A stretch of DNA of 64,000 nucleotides from contig JARBJD010000164.1 in NCBI GenBank assembly GCA_033064195.1, positions 62,001 to 126,000 on the forward strand. Direction: 5' to 3'. Source of the stretch: Blattamonas nauphoetae. Its lineage: Eukaryota > Preaxostyla > Oxymonadida. Shown here one piece after another: positions 24,847-34,236 of this stretch. A model generated the notes under the pieces. It had not been told where the DNA came from and did no database searches. It saw only the letters and a list, made by a program, of their open reading frames with translations. The stretch's first letter is position 1; each line of letters begins with the position of its first letter. The position numbers and the translations under genes are program-made.

Positions 24847-26268
24847 TCAGAGGGAGTTTGCCCAGTCTGTGACCTCATCCAGCGCCCCCAAAAGGTCATC
24901 CATCTCCATGTTGTTGTTCTTCGTGTCGTTAATCAATCGCAGTATCTCCTCGTCTGCCATATTTTCATCTCGTTCTGTGGTGTGCACAATGGTGTCGTCA
25001 ATATCAATTTCCTCATTCCTCCTCTCCTCTTCACGCTTCTGCTCTCTCACTTTCTCCAACCTCCTTTGTCGCTCTTCAGACGAAATACGGGTGGGGTTTT
25101 GCAGTCCGTCATGGAATGGGAGAGTAGATGATTCAGTTTCACCTCGTTCCTGGAGAGATGACATCTGAGATGGATTTCTTGGTGAAACGCTTCGAAGTGA
25201 TCGTCTCCTTCGGACTTCTGTAGCTTTAAGCATCTTCTCGCTTCCAGCCGAGCGTTCCCCTTTCTTCTCTCTCTCCTCAATCCGAATTTGAAGCATTGCT
25301 TCCTTTGAGAATCCCCAGGTGACTCCTCCCGATTGATGAGGGACTTTTCCGCTTGAAAACGCAGCGAGATTGGTGGCAAAAGAAGAGGGAAGTGGCTTGT
25401 CAGGGTCATTTGGATCAACATCAAGCGAACGCTTCCCAGGCATCGTGAAGGCTGGTTCATCAGCGGTGCCTATCACCTGTCGGCTAAAAGGGTTTGAAAG
25501 AACAAAAGAAAAGAGAAAAATCAGTTTGATTCTAAAAATAGCAACAAACAGTTCTGCTCTGTAGAAATCTTTGTCTTTTTCCCATTTTCTTCTTCTGGCT
25601 TCTTCCTTGTCGTTAACTTGAACGTTCACAGGTCCCCCACCGCTGATCATCATCAAAGTGGCAGCAGAAGAATGGAGATAGAGTTCACCATTCCCTCCTA
25701 GCGAAGAGAAGACTGTTGGGATGCGGTCTTCGCTGTTGAGATAAGAGGGGGATGCTCCCATGACGTACGGATGGTTTTTCTCGCTCACAAGTCTCCATTC
25801 GTTTCCTTTCCCTCCCAAGAATGGGGGTTTGGCATCTTTTGGGATTCGACGGTTGGAAGCTTCGTCGTCACTCCAGATTGACTGCCATTCGACTTGACTG
25901 AACTTTTGGATACCCATCTGTTTTGCTGCTTGGATCGAGGCAACCTCGGAAGAAGAAACCATTGTTTGTCCATCGAGAACGATTGAATGAGGAGATTCCA
26001 CGAAAACTTTGTAGTAAATGAATGGTGGGAAAGTAAAGCCGCCTAATCGGAACCGTATCCGAGCTTCAAATGCAGGATCACATAATATCGCCGATTCCAT
26101 CGGAGATACCAGTTTTAAGACATCGTCCGTGGAGACTTCCTCCATCATTCTGAGAGTTGCTTTTAAACGTTGGAAGATGATTTTATCGATGCATCGTCGG
26201 AACCATCGTTGAATGCATGTTGCACATACATCATAATCAATCTCCTCTTGTTCCGAATATTCTTCCAT
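24847..26268 (-). CDS. MFI: C11orf65/MFI homologue with IQ motif
   Basis: The N-terminus reads CATCIQRWFRRCIDKIIFQR, an IQ-like helix. It is followed by the family hallmark ARIRFRLGGFTFPPFIYYKV, which corresponds to HIRFRLGGIRFPPSIYYKI in vertebrate C11orf65. A conserved WRLVSE element follows, then a long charged tail with a Glu/Arg coiled region near 25000-25080. One intron, 25484-25549 (66 nt), is removed. The human protein has been described as a mitochondrial fission (Drp1) regulator, but the family is also found in flagellated protists, so a ciliary role is possible. The gene is convergent with the COMMD gene and divergent from SERINC at 86 bp. Confidence 0.75.
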   Translation of the reverse strand: MEEYSEQEEIDYDVCATCIQRWFRRCIDKIIFQRLKATLRMMEEVSTDDVLKLVSPMESAILCDPAFEARIRFRLGGFTFPPFIYYKVFVESPHSIVLDGQTMVSSSEVASIQAAKQMGIQKFSQVEWQSIWSDDEASNRRIPKDAKPPFLGGKGNEWRLVSEKNHPYVMGASPSYLNSEDRIPTVFSSLGGNGELYLHSSAATLMMISGGGPVNVQVNDKEEARRRKWEKDKDFYRAELFVAIFRIKLIFLFSFVLSNPFSRQVIGTADEPAFTMPGKRSLDVDPNDPDKPLPSSFATNLAAFSSGKVPHQSGGVTWGFSKEAMLQIRIEEREKKGERSAGSEKMLKATEVRRRRSLRSVSPRNPSQMSSLQERGETESSTLPFHDGLQNPTRISSEERQRRLEKVREQKREEERRNEEIDIDDTIVHTTERDENMADEEILRLINDTKNNNMEMDDLLGALDEVTDWANSL

Positions 26269-26354
26269 TTCAAAAGGACGTTCATCACAGTCCCTTTATG
26301 AATTATTAGTCATTCTGCACTGTCTGTGGGGATAATTCGAGGATTGAGACTGCA

Positions 26355-27877
26355 TGTCATGCTCTTGTGATTGTTGTGGCCTATTTTGGGGTTCATGTAC
26401 TTCTTCCTCTCCTCCAAATCACTTCGGTATCCGCTTTTCTTTGTTCATTCTCAACTATCGTCTACCTGTCAAATTATTAAGCTAATCGTGTCGGAAACTT
26501 CATTATATGGGTTGTTGGCCTCATTTTTCAGTTTATTTCAATGCCATTAGTCTGTATTTCCAGAAATCAATTTTTCACAATCTCATTCATCCTTATCTTG
26601 ACTTTTCCTTGAACTCTCATTCTTTTTTTTGAAAACTATGTTCTCAGGCATACACAATTTTTACTGGGTATCCGTATGGATCTAATGTTCGAGGTTGTTC
26701 AGGAGGATTGCTCGTGTGTCATGGTCTCCTTCTCACGATCAGAGTATGCCTTTTTCACGACATCCATTCATACCTCTTCCTCTTTTTCTCGACTTTTTTG
26801 AATGTATAGATCGGAATAGGCTTTCTATGTTTCTACACACTTCAATTACTCCTGACTCTCCTGTTTCGCATTTCAGACAGGAGTATCAGTATAACTTCTC
26901 TTCAAAATGGCTGCTGGTTCCTGAAACTTCTTCTCTTCGGAGGATTTCTTGCGGCAGTCTATTTCATCGCTCCAGTTTGAGTCTCCATTTTTCAAACATC
27001 CTTTTCTCTCTCAGACTGCCACAATGGTCTTCTATTACATCTTTCTTGTTGCATCTGCTCTTGCTACTTCACTTTTCGCGATTGTGATTCACGATATGTT
27101 CGTTGCTTTTGCAAGATCGATGCTCAAACGGAATCAAGGCGTTCTCCTCTTCATTCTCTCTATTATCTTCCTCGTTCTGACGATTGCGACATTTGTCTTG
27201 TCATTTATGTATTCTGTCGGAAATGAACTGTTCATTTGGGTGACTGTTGGGATTGTAATCGCTGAAGCCATTCTCTTCCTCTGGCATTTCGTGGTGTGTT
27301 GTTCCATCTGATCACTCATCTCCTTCGTTTCCCAATATCTGCTTCAGACCTCAGTTTCCTTCCTCTCCACATCTGCAGTTCTCTTCTTCTACTCGCTCTT
27401 TCACCTCTACTCGCTCTTCTCCAACTTTCGACTCAAATCAGATCGTTCGACAGCCGTCCCTTTTCCTTTTCTCTCCTCGCCCTACTTTTCCTACACCATC
27501 AGCGGCCTCATCGGTCTCTTTGCATTGGCGGCCGTCTGCTTCGTCACCTTCTTCCGCGGCGGGACGATGGTGGAAGGAGCAGAGATCAGAAGAGACGGGA
27601 CACTCCAAACTCGTCCTTACTCATTCCTGCGCCTTTGTGCATACTGGCTCCTCTTTCCGCTCTTCTGCACGATCCTGGTTGTGAATTCGACACCTTCTTT
27701 CAACGACTCTCTTGCCTCGATGCAGAGTGGGTTTGTTCTCCTTTCCTTCATTCTCCCAGATTGCGAGGGATGAGCTGGTGGAGCAAGCAGGGTGGGCTGT
27801 ACGGTGGACTGATCTTGTTCATCGTTTTGCTCTTTTTCAAATCTGGGACGATGCACGTTCGACTCAAAACAGAGTGA
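26355..27877 (+). CDS. SERINC: SERINC/TMS family multi-pass membrane protein
   Basis: SERINC proteins are multi-pass membrane proteins with lipid-scrambling activity. The product assembled from seven or eight exons starts with a Cys-rich MSCSCDCCGLFWGS, like SERINC N-termini. The diagnostic stretch RIGIGFLCFYTLQ is followed by SLQNGCWFLKLLLFGGFLAA and VYFIAP, matching the family's IQNGFWFFK and FFIP. Around nine further hydrophobic helices follow. Introns lie near 26428-26482, 26550-26650, 26748-26810, 27000-27020 and 27295-27348. The last junction, near 27726-27770, is uncertain; the acceptor chosen keeps a final helix and stops at TGA 27875-27877. The start is 86 bp from the divergent MFI start. 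Confidence 0.7.
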
Positions 27878-28159
27878 CTGTCATCCTTCCACAGACTCTT
27901 TCTTCTCAAACTTTCATTTCTCTCCACTTCATCAGGTGATACTCTTTTTTCATGTGACTTTTTCTGATTTTTTCATTAGAAAGCATTCACAGACTTCTTA
28001 TTCTATCAACAGCATTTACAGATATTATTCGAGGGATTAAATATCTTCACAGAGACGGATCGATGGTGAAGACGAACTTTATTCAAAGAATGGGCCACAT
28101 CTCTCGTCGAACAAATTTCCCCTAGCCCGCGGCTTTCTTAATAAGATAACGCATTAATC

Positions 28160-28806
28160 ATGTATGATGCTCCTCTTTTTTCTCATTTGTCACCATTGAA
28201 AACACTTCCAACCTCAGGAGTGAAAGTTTACACGTAACTTGCCATTTCTTCCGTGTCGACCGGAATCGTTCGACTGAACTCTTTTACTTGAATACTACCA
28301 AACCTCTTCTTCGTTGGTGTTTTGATGTCTTTCTTCGCCCTTATGGATATAAGAAACTCCCGATGAACGCACCCTCGCCTGCTTTTTTTTCTGAGGAGGT
28401 CGCATCTCAGAAAGATGCTCATCTGTGTGTAGGCCTAGAGATTCGCAACGACCAAAATAATCTAACTACACGTTGGACTGCATCAGCTGTTGAGATTGAA
28501 GATGATGATGAATCGCACCTCGAACTTGTCCTCAAATCGCATCATCCCACCATCAATCGGTCAGCCCTTGTTCTCCTTCTCGAGCTTGGCCAACTTCTCG
28601 AGTGTGAAGCATCCCATATTCTCCTTGGTCAGTTCAAATCGTCAAAGAGAGAGGAGCAGTTTATTCAGTCGGTTTCCCAGTTCGGATTTGAGAAACCAGA
28701 AACTGCACCATCTGCCGCGTCCAATGCTTCCTGTGTGACGTACCGCTACCCTGATCAGATTGCTTCTTTTGGACCAAAGAGAGAGACAATGGCTGAGGCG
28801 TTCTAA
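28160..28806 (+). CDS. OAZ: ornithine decarboxylase antizyme
   Basis: Antizyme binds ornithine decarboxylase and sends it to the proteasome, and also limits polyamine uptake. The C-terminal domain aligns along its length: LVLLLELGQLL, then SHILLGQFKSSKREEQ, the QFGFE element (family FLGFE) and CVTYRYP (family CFMAYTF). An upstream RSTELFYLNTT matches the LSANLFYSDD region. Removing a 29-nt intron, 28189-28217, links MYDAPLFSHL to this frame, so DAP, the first residues after the frameshift in animal antizymes, lies two codons after an ATG. No upstream zero-frame reading frame leads into this site by a +1 shift. Translation may therefore begin directly at 28160. Confidence 0.7.
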
Positions 28807-28886
28807 TTCACTTGACCCCTTGCGAGCCACCTCACTAGTATCATTGTAGCTGCCTTTATGAGTAATTCATCTTCGTTTTTGTGGAT

Positions 28887-29684
28887 ATGAGAAGAATTAG
28901 AAAAAAAGGGAAAAACCATAACATGTCATCATTCCATCTTGAAGATTTTTCACCGTCGTTTAGTCAGTTTCTTGAAGTAACCGCTGTCCAAGAAAAAGAA
29001 TCGGTCATTTCGAATGGATCAGCTGTGCTTTATGGAAGTGATAAGAGGTTTTTTTCTCGTGTCATTTCATTTCTCCTTATCTCATGATCTCGAAGTGGAA
29101 AGTCATCTGTTCTATTTCAACTAGCTATATCGATTGCTGAAAAGGAAGGAATTGTATTTTTTATCACACTTAAGGGAAATCTCTCAACAAAACCGCCATT
29201 CATCAACTTTTCATTCGAACCATCAAACGCGACATTATCTCGCATCTTTGTCTATAGTTTTGATGATGATCAAACGCTTCGAAAGTTTTTCTGCCAGATA
29301 CAGAATATCCCGCGGGAATTTTACCCCTCTCTCATCATCATCGATGATTTCTCTGATTTCTTCCCTCCTGATTTTGTTCTTCAACAGAATCTCAAAGCAA
29401 CGACGAACTCAACTAAGCCCCCTCAGAGGCAGACAAAAAATCAAACTTCGAAACAGACAAATATCCTCAAAACACTCGCTCTCATCAATGACACCCTCCT
29501 CTACATCAATAGACCACCTGGCTTTGATCCATCTCAACTTTCTCAACCACTGGATGCCCTTCCTCTTGTCCAAAAACAATGCCGATTTATTATTTCTGAG
29601 AATCTTCCGCAAGATCACACACTAAAGCATTACTATCTTTTCCAATATTGGATTCCACAAGTATTCACGATTAACAGAAAGTAG
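28887..29684 (+). CDS. SWSAP1: RecA-like ATPase resembling SWSAP1
   Basis: SWSAP1 is a RAD51-paralogue ATPase that partners SWS1 to support RAD51 filaments. Removing intron 29048-29095 (48 nt) creates a Walker A, GSDKSGKSS, at the exon junction. It is followed by a helix, a beta strand and ITLKGNLSTKPPF, comparable to the VLFLTRRPLQSMP segment of SWSAP1. A Walker B, SLIIIDDF, lies near 29325. The fold and order fit the family, but the C-terminal half is too diverged to be decisive, and another small RecA-like protein is possible. Start is ATG 28887, with an alternative in-frame ATG at 28923. The terminus at 29682-29684 may not be the true end (see the open stretch at 29746-29863). Confidence 0.55.
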
Positions 29685-29745
29685 TCTGAATGTGTTTATT
29701 GCCCATGCAACAACATTGTATCTATCTTTTTCTGAATAATCTCAA

Positions 29746-29863
29746 AACGGCACACGCCAACCTTCGACTCAATTTACACAACACGATGTGGTTTACATCG
29801 TAGAACAGAAGAAATTATATCGCTTCTTCTTTGGTTCGCTCAAATTTGTTGACGTTAAGGGGA
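29746..29863 (+). other. orphan open stretch with protein-like C-terminus
   Basis: One plus-strand frame reads HDVVYIVEQKKLYRFFFGSL and ends at a TGA, with the alternation of a beta-rich C-terminus. It has no ATG, and there is no AG acceptor between 29684 and this frame's upstream stop, so I cannot attach it to the SWSAP1-like gene. The remaining sequence from 29685 to 29977 shows no clear gene. Confidence 0.25.
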
Positions 29864-29977
29864 CCTGACGTGTCTTTCAACTCACACCGCTTCTCTCATC
29901 TCACCATTCTATTCTCTCGATTTCAGTTTGATACAAACAATAATCTCAGAGATTTTTATGAAGCGAATCTAACAGAA

Positions 29978-32209
29978 CTAGTCCGTCTTCTTCTTTCCCT
30001 TCTTCGGCGCCCTCTCCTTCCGCTCTGCCAGAATCGCCCACACGCAAACACAAACAAAGAGACCAAGGACCAGACAAGCAAGTTGAACAACCACAATTAA
30101 TACAGATCGCTTCTTCTGCCAATCCTCCTTCACTGCCCGAACGTCCTTCTTTGCCCGCTCAAACCAACTTTTCTCATCGTCGTCTTCGTCCTTGTCATTC
30201 GGCTTTGTCGGGTCGACCATCTTCGCCTTCTTCCGCCCGGCATCCTCGTCCTCCTCCTCTTCCGGACACCCAATCGACAGCACGCGGCACGGCAGGTCTC
30301 GGAACCAGTCGACGACAGCGTCCAGCCCGTCCAGAGCGAGATCCTTCCACGCTCCTCGCTCCATCGCAACGATGTCTCTGTTCAGCTCTCTCGCCCGCTC
30401 CCTCTTTTCCAATTTGTGTCTTTCGACGAACGAGAAGTTCCGCACAGCCTCGGCTTCTTCAAGTGTGGTCGCGAGGAGTACATGGTCGAACAGCATCGCA
30501 TTCGCATCGGCCTGCCACACGTCGATCCCCACTCCAAACACCCTCCCCACCAGCCTGTGGTACCCCAGCTCGATCTTCTCCTCCAGCGTCTCGTCTGGCG
30601 TGGGGTTTTCAGGGCGAAGAGTCGGCTTCCACTTCGAGACAGCCTCGCCCTTCCCTCCGATCTTCTGCTCGAGTGCGAGGATGGCCTGCAGAGGGTCTTC
30701 GTCCAGAATCGACTTTCCCTCCTCGGCAGTCCCATTCTCACTCCTCTCCAGCATCTCCTGCTGCTTGCGTGCCTGTGCCTCCTCCACCTTCCTTTTGGCG
30801 AGAGGGTAGTAATCGGGGTTCATGATCATGCGTGGTCTCCACGGGCCTTTGTACGCGGGGTTGGGGATCTGGCGGGGCTTCCACTTTCCGCGCCATTGCG
30901 GGTTTTGGATTTGGTGGGGGCGCCAGCCGGTCTTGGCCCCGGATCGCTTCGGAGGAGACGGCTGAGCGGGCTGTTCTTCCTCGTCCTTCCCACAATCTGT
31001 ATTGCCCTTTTCACACAGTCCGTCTTCGTTCAGCATGTCATCCAGGGATGATGGGGGAGGTGGTGGGGGTTGTTTTCGCTGGTTTGTTTCTTCGTGCTCT
31101 GAAATGAGGACAACTTCGAGAAGAGGCTCAAATGGGCCATCTTCCTCTTCGTTCCACTCCGCTGGGGCAACACGCTGTGTGGAAACAAATTTATAGATTG
31201 GGTCGTAATTTGGGATTTGGTAGTCATTTGGAGCGACCAGCTTTGTTGATTGGCCTTTGTTCTTTGCTCCCTTGGGCAGCGGGTCGCCGGGTTCATCTGG
31301 ATAGGGATCAGACTCAAGAGGATCGTCCATCCATTGCGATACTGTCTGGATGTCCCACCAATCAGGTTTTACGTCAGTTGGATCGTCAATCGTTTCGGTG
31401 TCCACCCAATCGGCCGGTTTCACGTCCTCAGGATCAGGAATATACTCTGGTGGGAATATCGGTGGGTCAAACATGTCTGGGTCGTAGAGACTTCCAGTAA
31501 TTTCAGGAGTGCCATCAATCAAGATTTGAAATGTGCAATCAGTTTTATTGAGGGCGAGAGTGTAGACATGTGATAATTTCTCATCAAAAAGAACAAATTT
31601 GGTTTGAGTCAAGGCATGTTCTGTGACTGCATTTGTGAACGGATTTCTCATTCGGAAAACAAGGCGAATCTGGAAAGCTACAAAAGAGAAGAATATACTG
31701 AAGCAGGGCCTCCACATCGATCTGGTCCGAAAAGCACAGAGAATGATGTGTTTCTCAGGAGGTGCTCAGGGCGGAAGGGTTGGTTGTATATCTTCATGTA
31801 GCCTCCGCCACATTTATAGTTTTTATTCTGAACCTTCACTTCGTACTGGTTTAGAATCAAGTTACAACGTGAAAGAAATAATGACAGACCTGGAAAACGA
31901 AATTGTCATTGCCTGTTTGCTCACTAAGTTTCGTAGAGATACCATGAAAAGCACGATCGCTGATGGCGACCATGCCTTTCCGATGTGTATTTAAAACGTC
32001 TGATTTTCTTTCTTGGAGTTTGAAAGTACCGGTATAATCTCTGTGGCGTGATGGAATCCATCTGCTCGAGACATTTTTCTGGTTGAAGTCCTCATAGAAT
32101 AGAATCTGAGTGAGAGAACAATCAATTAGAAATTTGGCAGAAAATAAGTTAAAAAGGACAAAAAAACCTTGGACTGAACCAGGACAGAACCTAGAAGGAG
32201 AAATAACAT
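29978..32209 (-). CDS. CANX: calnexin, ER lectin chaperone
   Basis: Type I ER membrane chaperone for monoglucosylated glycoproteins. Exons join over introns 32106-32167, 31846-31889 and 31670-31698 (62, 44 and 29 nt). The protein has a signal peptide (MLFLLLGSVLVQSK), the lectin domain YEVKVQNKNYKCGGGYMKIY and FGPDRCGG, then P-domain type 1 repeats (IPDPEDVKPADW, IDDPTDVKPDWW). Type 2 repeats follow (GWRPHQIQNP, GKWKPRQIPNP, GPWRPRMIMNP). An acidic, Pro-rich insert separates the two repeat sets (about 30990-31330). A single membrane helix near 30035-30105 and a short lysine-rich cytosolic tail finish the protein. The start codon is 24 bp from that of the divergent URM1 gene. Confidence 0.85.
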
Positions 32210-32233
32210 GATTCTGAAATTCAAGAAGAGTCA
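32210..32233. promoter_or_regulatory. 24-bp spacer between divergent calnexin and URM1 start codons
   Basis: Only 24 bp separate the calnexin ATG and the first in-frame URM1 ATG (42 bp if URM1 starts at 32252). A shared bidirectional promoter must overlap transcribed sequence. Confidence 0.45.
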
Positions 32234-32640
32234 ATGGGTAGATCGACTACCATGAAACTCACACTCACCCTACAGTTTGTTCCCTCTTGTTCACTCATTC
32301 TCTATGGCCTCTTCTTTCGCATTTTCTGTGATAGTGCAGGTCTTGAATCTCTGTTTAACCAACAAAAGAAACTTGAGCTCGCTCTTGATGACTCAATCAC
32401 CCCAGTCTCCCTCATCCCCTGGATTCGTGATAATCTGTTGTCAGGAGATCCGAAACAGCAACTTGTTGTGGACGATGCGATGTTTATCCTATCTTCATCA
32501 ATCACACATCTTTTCCATTTCCCAGACGCCCAGGTATCCTCTATATGATTAATGACGCTGATTGGACACTGGTAGATGCTGATTCTCCTCTGAACGATGG
32601 AGATGAAATCGCACTGATCAGCACAATTCATGGAGGATGA
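32234..32640 (+). CDS. URM1: ubiquitin-related modifier URM1
   Basis: URM1 is a sulfur carrier for 2-thiolation of wobble uridine in tRNAs and can also modify proteins. Introns 32275-32334 and 32482-32525 are removed. The second junction forms [20 protein letters not shown], which matches the family's RPGILVLINDADWELL. The protein ends in STIHGG, the Gly-Gly terminus needed for thiocarboxylation, followed directly by TGA, so no C-terminal processing is required. Its length of about 100 residues is normal. Two in-frame ATGs, 32234 and 32252, are possible; the second gives the more typical N-terminus (MKLTLTL). Partners such as UBA4 are not in this window. Confidence 0.9.
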
Positions 32641-32777
32641 TTTTTCCCCAAACATTTCACCGAGAAGGATTTAAGGAGAATTTAGCAAAAAATAGAAGGA
32701 ATAAGACGAAGAACCGAATGAGATCTTACTGAGATGAGAGACTAGATGTATAACGAAACATCAGAGTGTTGCGAAAT

Positions 32778-34067
32778 TTATTGCCAGTTGGGAGAACCAT
32801 AGACGATGTCCTTTCCGAGTTCCTCTTCGATACGGATGATCTGGTTGTACTTGGCAGTTCTCTCTCCACGGCATGGAGCTCCAGTCTTGATTTGGCCTGT
32901 TCCGAGACCGACAACGAGATCAGCGATGAATGTGTCCTCAGTTTCTCCAGAGCGGTGGGAAACCATGACAGTCCATTTGTTGTCCATGGCAAGCTTAGCA
33001 GCATCGATGGCTTCAGTGACGGAGCCAATCTGGTTGACCTTGAGGAGAAGGGAGTTGCATGCTTTCTTCTCCAGAGCCATCTTGATACGCTCGACGTTGG
33101 TGACAAGAAGATCATCTCCAACAATTTGGACGTTCTTGGCCAGGCAAGCATCGGTGAGAGCCTTGTAGCTTTCGAAGTCATCCTGGTCGAATGGATCTTC
33201 AATGGAGACAATTGGGTATTTCTCGGTCATCTCGATGTACTTTGACTTGAGTTGATCTCCAGTGATCTTGTTGGGGGTGTCGCATTTGAATCCAAGATTG
33301 TACATCTTGTCCTTCTCGTCAAAGAGCTCGGAAGCGGCGCAATCCATGGCGATCTTGACCTTTCCGGTGTAGCCGGCCTTCTCGATGGCCTCAACGAGGA
33401 TCTCGAGTGGGTCCATGATGTCGACACATGGGGGAGCGAATCCACCTTCGTCACCGACGTTGGTGGCATCAATTCCGAAGCGGCTCTTAACGATGCCCTT
33501 CAGAAGAACATAGATCTCAGCACCCATGCGCATGGCCTCGGCGAAGTTGGGGGCACCAGTTGGGCAGATCATGTACTCTTGGAGTGGCAATTTGTTGCCG
33601 GCGTGTTTGCCACCGTTAATGACATTGAGGCATGGAACTGGGGCGCGGAATTGCTTGTTGCCGGAGATCTCAGCAATGTAGCGGTAGAGGGGGAGACCCT
33701 TCTCAGCGGCACCAGCACGGCAGACAGCCATGGAAACAGCGAGAATGGCGTTGGCACCAAGTTTGGTTTTCTTGTCTGTTCCGTCGAGGTCGCACATGAT
33801 CTTGTCAATGGCACGTTGGTCAAGGACAGATTTGCCAATCAGTGCGGGAGCAATGATGGTGTTCACGTTCTTGACAGCAGTGGAAACTGATTTGCCAAGA
33901 TAGCGGGCTCCTCCATCACGAAGCTCGAGGGCCTCATAGATACCAGTTGAGGCACCAGATGGGACGGCAGCGCGGAACAGTCCCTTTGCGGTGTAGACGT
34001 CGCATTCGACAGTTGGGAATGCACGAGAGTCAAGAATTTCACGGGCGTGGATTTTGGTGATTGCCAT
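32778..34067 (-). CDS. ENO: enolase
   Basis: Glycolytic 2-phosphoglycerate dehydratase, cytosolic. A single 429-residue open frame runs from [15 protein letters not shown] to PNWQ. Signature elements are present: [15 protein letters not shown], the [17 protein letters not shown] loop, [19 protein letters not shown], the [11 protein letters not shown] metal site, [10 protein letters not shown] with the catalytic lysine, and SHRSGETED. All catalytic residues are intact and the length is standard. The coding region has no intron, but a likely 5' UTR intron (34068-34168, GTATGT to CAG) ends exactly at the ATG. The stop TAA overlaps an AATAAA. Confidence 0.97.
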   Translation of the reverse strand: MAITKIHAREILDSRAFPTVECDVYTAKGLFRAAVPSGASTGIYEALELRDGGARYLGKSVSTAVKNVNTIIAPALIGKSVLDQRAIDKIMCDLDGTDKKTKLGANAILAVSMAVCRAGAAEKGLPLYRYIAEISGNKQFRAPVPCLNVINGGKHAGNKLPLQEYMICPTGAPNFAEAMRMGAEIYVLLKGIVKSRFGIDATNVGDEGGFAPPCVDIMDPLEILVEAIEKAGYTGKVKIAMDCAASELFDEKDKMYNLGFKCDTPNKITGDQLKSKYIEMTEKYPIVSIEDPFDQDDFESYKALTDACLAKNVQIVGDDLLVTNVERIKMALEKKACNSLLLKVNQIGSVTEAIDAAKLAMDNKWTVMVSHRSGETEDTFIADLVVGLGTGQIKTGAPCRGERTAKYNQIIRIEEELGKDIVYGSPNWQ

Positions 34068-34168
34068 CTGAAATCAGACAAAACAGGTAAAGGGATGACG
34101 GGGAAAAGTGAAAGATGAGGTTAGAACCAAAATTAGAATGTTAAAACCCGTGATGAGAGAGAACATAC
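34068..34168 (-). other. predicted 5' UTR intron of enolase
   Basis: On the minus strand, GTATGT at 34168 and a pyrimidine-rich run ending TTTCAG at 34068 directly precede the enolase ATG. The region upstream of the donor has no ATG, so the intron would lie wholly in the leader. It leaves under 70 bp for promoter and leader before the divergent BtpA-family ATG at 34237. Confidence 0.5.
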
Positions 34169-34236
34169 TTTTCGTTCTGATCAAGGGCACAATGGGATTT
34201 TATTGATTTCTTGAATCATGGGTTGGATCAGGATTC

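Noticed and set aside
24678-24872. 64-codon plus-strand frame between the COMMD and MFI genes
   Set aside because: No domain, overlaps the MFI 3' end, and lies in a likely 3' UTR.
28062-28124. Short frame MVKTNFIQRMGH... upstream of the antizyme, reminiscent of the vertebrate OAZ1 N-terminus (MVKSSLQRIL)
   Set aside because: It ends at TAG and a +1 shift there meets another stop within five codons, with no donor to reach the antizyme frame. The resemblance is short and may be chance, so it is not called as ORF1.
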